The position numbers and the translations under genes were made by a program. This document shows positions 62,158-64,000 of a stretch of DNA of 64,000 nt, in pieces (the first letter of the stretch is position 1; every line of letters begins with the position of its first letter). The notes under the pieces are model-generated. The model made no database searches, was not told the origin of the DNA, and saw nothing but the letters and a program-made list of their open reading frames with translations. This DNA is from CAVPXC01 sp963709505 (GTDB lineage Bacteria > Chloroflexota > Anaerolineae > JAAEKA01), in the NCBI GenBank assembly GCA_963709505.1, contig CAVPXC010000003.1:289799-353798 (forward strand), given 5' to 3'.

Positions 62158-63593
62158 AGAAGCCATTGATTGAGCGTCGTGTAGCCGCGGTGGTAACCGT
62201 CGAGGCCATCGCGCAACTCGCCGAGGGTGCCGTGGTGTTCGGCGAAGGCATTGTGCCGGTGGATGCTTTCGAGGTTCTCCTGGCGGGCCATCACGAAGTC
62301 GCCATCGGGCAGAGCGCCGTAGAAATCGAGGGTCAGCCGTAACATTTCTCGCACCACGTCCTCGACGAAGCGCGGATTGCGGTGGGCCTTATTGACCACG
62401 AAGAACTCGTCGGGGCGCTTGAGTAGTTCGTAGATCTCCGAGCTCATGCTGTGCTCGACGATATGCACGAGGTCAAAGGCCTGGACTTCGGTCTGCGTGC
62501 CGAGCAACAGTGTGCCGCGGCCGCGTTGATTGTGCGTCGCCAAAGGAACAAGGTCTAGAATCCGGTCGGCCGTGGCAGCATCCAGTCCTTCTTGCTCCTC
62601 CAACAGTTGCTTCGCGTAGCCTCTGATCATGTCCTGTGCACACGGGCAGGCCGTCAAACCATCGGCTTCCACGCCAACGATGCGTCGCACGCTTTTGCCG
62701 GTGGCCACCGCCATGCCAATAAGAGTGTAGATCGATTGGGTAGGCTTGGCCGAGACCGGCGCGGTCTTACGCATGGGGAACTTGGCCTTAACCTGCACCT
62801 CGGCGCGCAGCGCGCGCTGGCTGGCGACGACCTGTCGCGCGAGCTGCTCGGCGAAGGTCTCGATGTCAGGCGCCGACAGCACCGTCATTTCATCTATCAC
62901 CTGCTCCAACTCATCGCTGAAGCGCGACATGTGCACGCCCGCTTGCTGTGGCGCCAGGTCCACGAACAGATCTACCGTGGCGTAAAACAGGTTATCGCGG
63001 CCTTTGCCGGTCAGGCGGATGATGCGCTCCAGGTTAGTGACGCCGACCCGGCTGAGGCCAATCTGGACGCGCGGTTGGCTGCTCTGCACGTCGCGCTCAA
63101 AGGTCAATTCCAGACAGCGCCGCGCCGGCCATACACCCGCCTGATCGACTTCTGCCAACAATTCGGCCATAGTACGTCTCAGCACAGGATGTCGCAGTGA
63201 AGGCGCAATCTCCGCCAGTGGCACAAGCACAAACGCGCGTTCGGCCATGCGTGGGTGGGGTATCGTCAGTCCGGGCGCATCTACAATCATCTCGTCGAAG
63301 AGCAGGATGTCCACGTCGATCAGTCGCGGGCCATAGCGGAAGGTTGCCAGCCGGCCCATACGCTGTTCAACCTGCTTGACAAAGCGCAACAAATCCTGGG
63401 GTGCCAGCTCCGTGCTGGCCCGGCAGGCGATGTTGACGAAGGCAGGCTGTTCGGTGTAGCCGACCGGAGCGGTCTCGTAGCAAGACGACACATGCTCGAT
63501 CGTTATCTGCGCTCGCAGGAGCTGTAGAGCCTGCACCAGATTATTTTGCCGGTCGCCCAAATTGGCGCCTAGGCCGAGGTAGACGGTATGCAT
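62145..63593 (-). CDS. Fused HPPK (FolK) and GTP cyclohydrolase FolE2/MptA
   Basis: 482 aa bifunctional folate protein. Residues 1-160 are FolK: YLGLGANLGDRQNNL, RYGPRLIDVDILLFD and IPHPRMAERAFVLVPLAE. From about 165 to the end is a COG1469 GTP cyclohydrolase: VQIGLSRVGVTNLER, HMSRFSDELEQ, active-site Cys in GLTACPCAQ and MARQENLESIHRHNAFAEHHG. So the first pterin step and the pyrophosphokinase step sit on one chain. The protein resembles MptA-like members as much as bacterial FolE2. It ends inside the repeat arm. Confidence 0.92.
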   Translation of the reverse strand: MHTVYLGLGANLGDRQNNLVQALQLLRAQITIEHVSSCYETAPVGYTEQPAFVNIACRASTELAPQDLLRFVKQVEQRMGRLATFRYGPRLIDVDILLFDEMIVDAPGLTIPHPRMAERAFVLVPLAEIAPSLRHPVLRRTMAELLAEVDQAGVWPARRCLELTFERDVQSSQPRVQIGLSRVGVTNLERIIRLTGKGRDNLFYATVDLFVDLAPQQAGVHMSRFSDELEQVIDEMTVLSAPDIETFAEQLARQVVASQRALRAEVQVKAKFPMRKTAPVSAKPTQSIYTLIGMAVATGKSVRRIVGVEADGLTACPCAQDMIRGYAKQLLEEQEGLDAATADRILDLVPLATHNQRGRGTLLLGTQTEVQAFDLVHIVEHSMSSEIYELLKRPDEFFVVNKAHRNPRFVEDVVREMLRLTLDFYGALPDGDFVMARQENLESIHRHNAFAEHHGTLGELRDGLDGYHRGYTTLNQWLLSDE

Positions 63594-63622
63594 GGAGATG
63601 ATTCCAGAGGACGGTCTAGCTG

Positions 63623-63675
63623 GAAACTATGCAGAAGCCCGGTTCCGTTGCGAAATCGGGCTTCTGCTTAGTTTC
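63623..63675. terminator. Hairpin between fol fusion and GlsB-like gene
   Basis: 19-bp arms with one mismatch (63623-63641, 63657-63675: GAAACTATGCAGAAGCCCG). It begins at the stop codon of the GlsB-like gene. No T-run of note, so termination is only probable. Confidence 0.55.
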
Positions 63676-63958
63676 AGCGGTTACGAGTAAAGAGGTTGAC
63701 GATCGCCAGGAGGGCCACGGCGCCCAGCACCGCGACGACAAGCGCAGTGAGGTTCCAACCAACCGCCAGCTTACCGCCGGTGATCAGGCCATACACCGCG
63801 CCGCCGATGAATGCGCCGACGACGCCGACGATGATGTTCATGATGCAGCCTTGTCGGTTGTTGCGGCCAGTAATGATGCTTGCCAGCCAACCGGCCAATG
63901 CACCGAACAAAATCCACGAGCAGCAGCCGAGATTCGAGTTGATGTTGTTCAGATCCAT
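63674..63958 (-). CDS. GlsB/YeaQ/YmgE-family membrane protein
   Basis: 94 aa with three membrane segments: WILFGALAGWLASIITG, IMNIIVGVVGAFIGGAVYGL and ALVVAVLGAVALLAIVNLF. The GRNNRQGCIMNIIVGVVGA stretch is the family signature (transglycosylase-associated/stress-response family). The start at 63958 follows AAGGAGC. Function in the cell is not known. Confidence 0.88.
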   Translation of the reverse strand: MDLNNINSNLGCCSWILFGALAGWLASIITGRNNRQGCIMNIIVGVVGAFIGGAVYGLITGGKLAVGWNLTALVVAVLGAVALLAIVNLFTRNR

Positions 63959-64000
63959 AGTTTGCTCCTTCACGGGACACTAGGCAGCGCCAGCCTGCCG

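Overview
This 64-kb window is bacterial, moderately GC-rich and gene-dense. The likely source is a Chloroflexota-type bacterium (inference). Supporting points are a topoisomerase I with an N-terminal double zinc-ribbon extension, a CarD-family regulator, many monosaccharide ABC genes, and a dense set of intergenic palindromes of kinds I associate with Chloroflexota genomes. Many conserved genes are split by single-base indels. In tandem-duplicated genes one copy carries the extra base and its twin does not. The window is therefore best read as draft-quality sequence in which most 'broken' genes are probably intact in the organism.

Layout. 1-10.8 kb is housekeeping: a DUF362 protein end, mutY, ornithine aminotransferase rocD (minus strand, behind a leader ORF and attenuator-like terminator), a Nudix hydrolase, the rpsP-khpA-rimM cluster, dprA, topA and a Xer recombinase. 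11-14 kb holds a two-helix membrane protein and an IS200/IS605-type element with a decayed tnpA and an intact tnpB. 14-21 kb has a dGTPase-like HD protein, tex, an RHH/PIN toxin-antitoxin pair, a second antitoxin-like gene with a truncated HNH partner, a lysophospholipase-like hydrolase and ferritin. 21.6-25.5 kb is a membrane protein plus a two-subunit, Tat-exported molybdenum hydroxylase of isoquinoline 1-oxidoreductase type.

25.7-40.3 kb is a long minus-strand myo-inositol region. In transcription order it runs: epimerase, LacI regulator, transaldolase-like protein, iolB, iolD, iolE, iolG, ABC ATPase, permease, substrate-binding protein, second Gfo/Idh/MocA dehydrogenase. 40.4-42.9 kb has a PLP decarboxylase and an SDR. 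43-54.5 kb is a second sugar system: SorC regulator, truncated rbsD, ribokinase, substrate-binding protein, permease, ATPase and DUF2291 on the minus strand. Divergent from these are a split transketolase and an FGGY kinase on the plus strand, a set that fits apiose/apulose-type catabolism (inference).

54.6-64 kb has carD, two tRNA-Glu genes (TTC and CTC), a small acidic repeat protein, a partial bacterial-microcompartment module (class II aldolase plus two EutN/CcmL vertex proteins), two alkaline-phosphatase-superfamily enzymes, a dockerin-bearing secreted protein, a FolK-FolE2 fusion and a GlsB-like membrane protein.

The most unusual feature is that both sugar-binding proteins (26983-28873 and 45270-47230) are internal tandem duplications. 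Each has one lipoprotein signal followed by two nearly identical periplasmic-binding domains joined by an Ala/Pro linker, with repeat periods of 293 and 303 codons. The second theme is a rich set of dispersed palindromes in at least seven families, several of which supply stop codons or lie directly against start codons.
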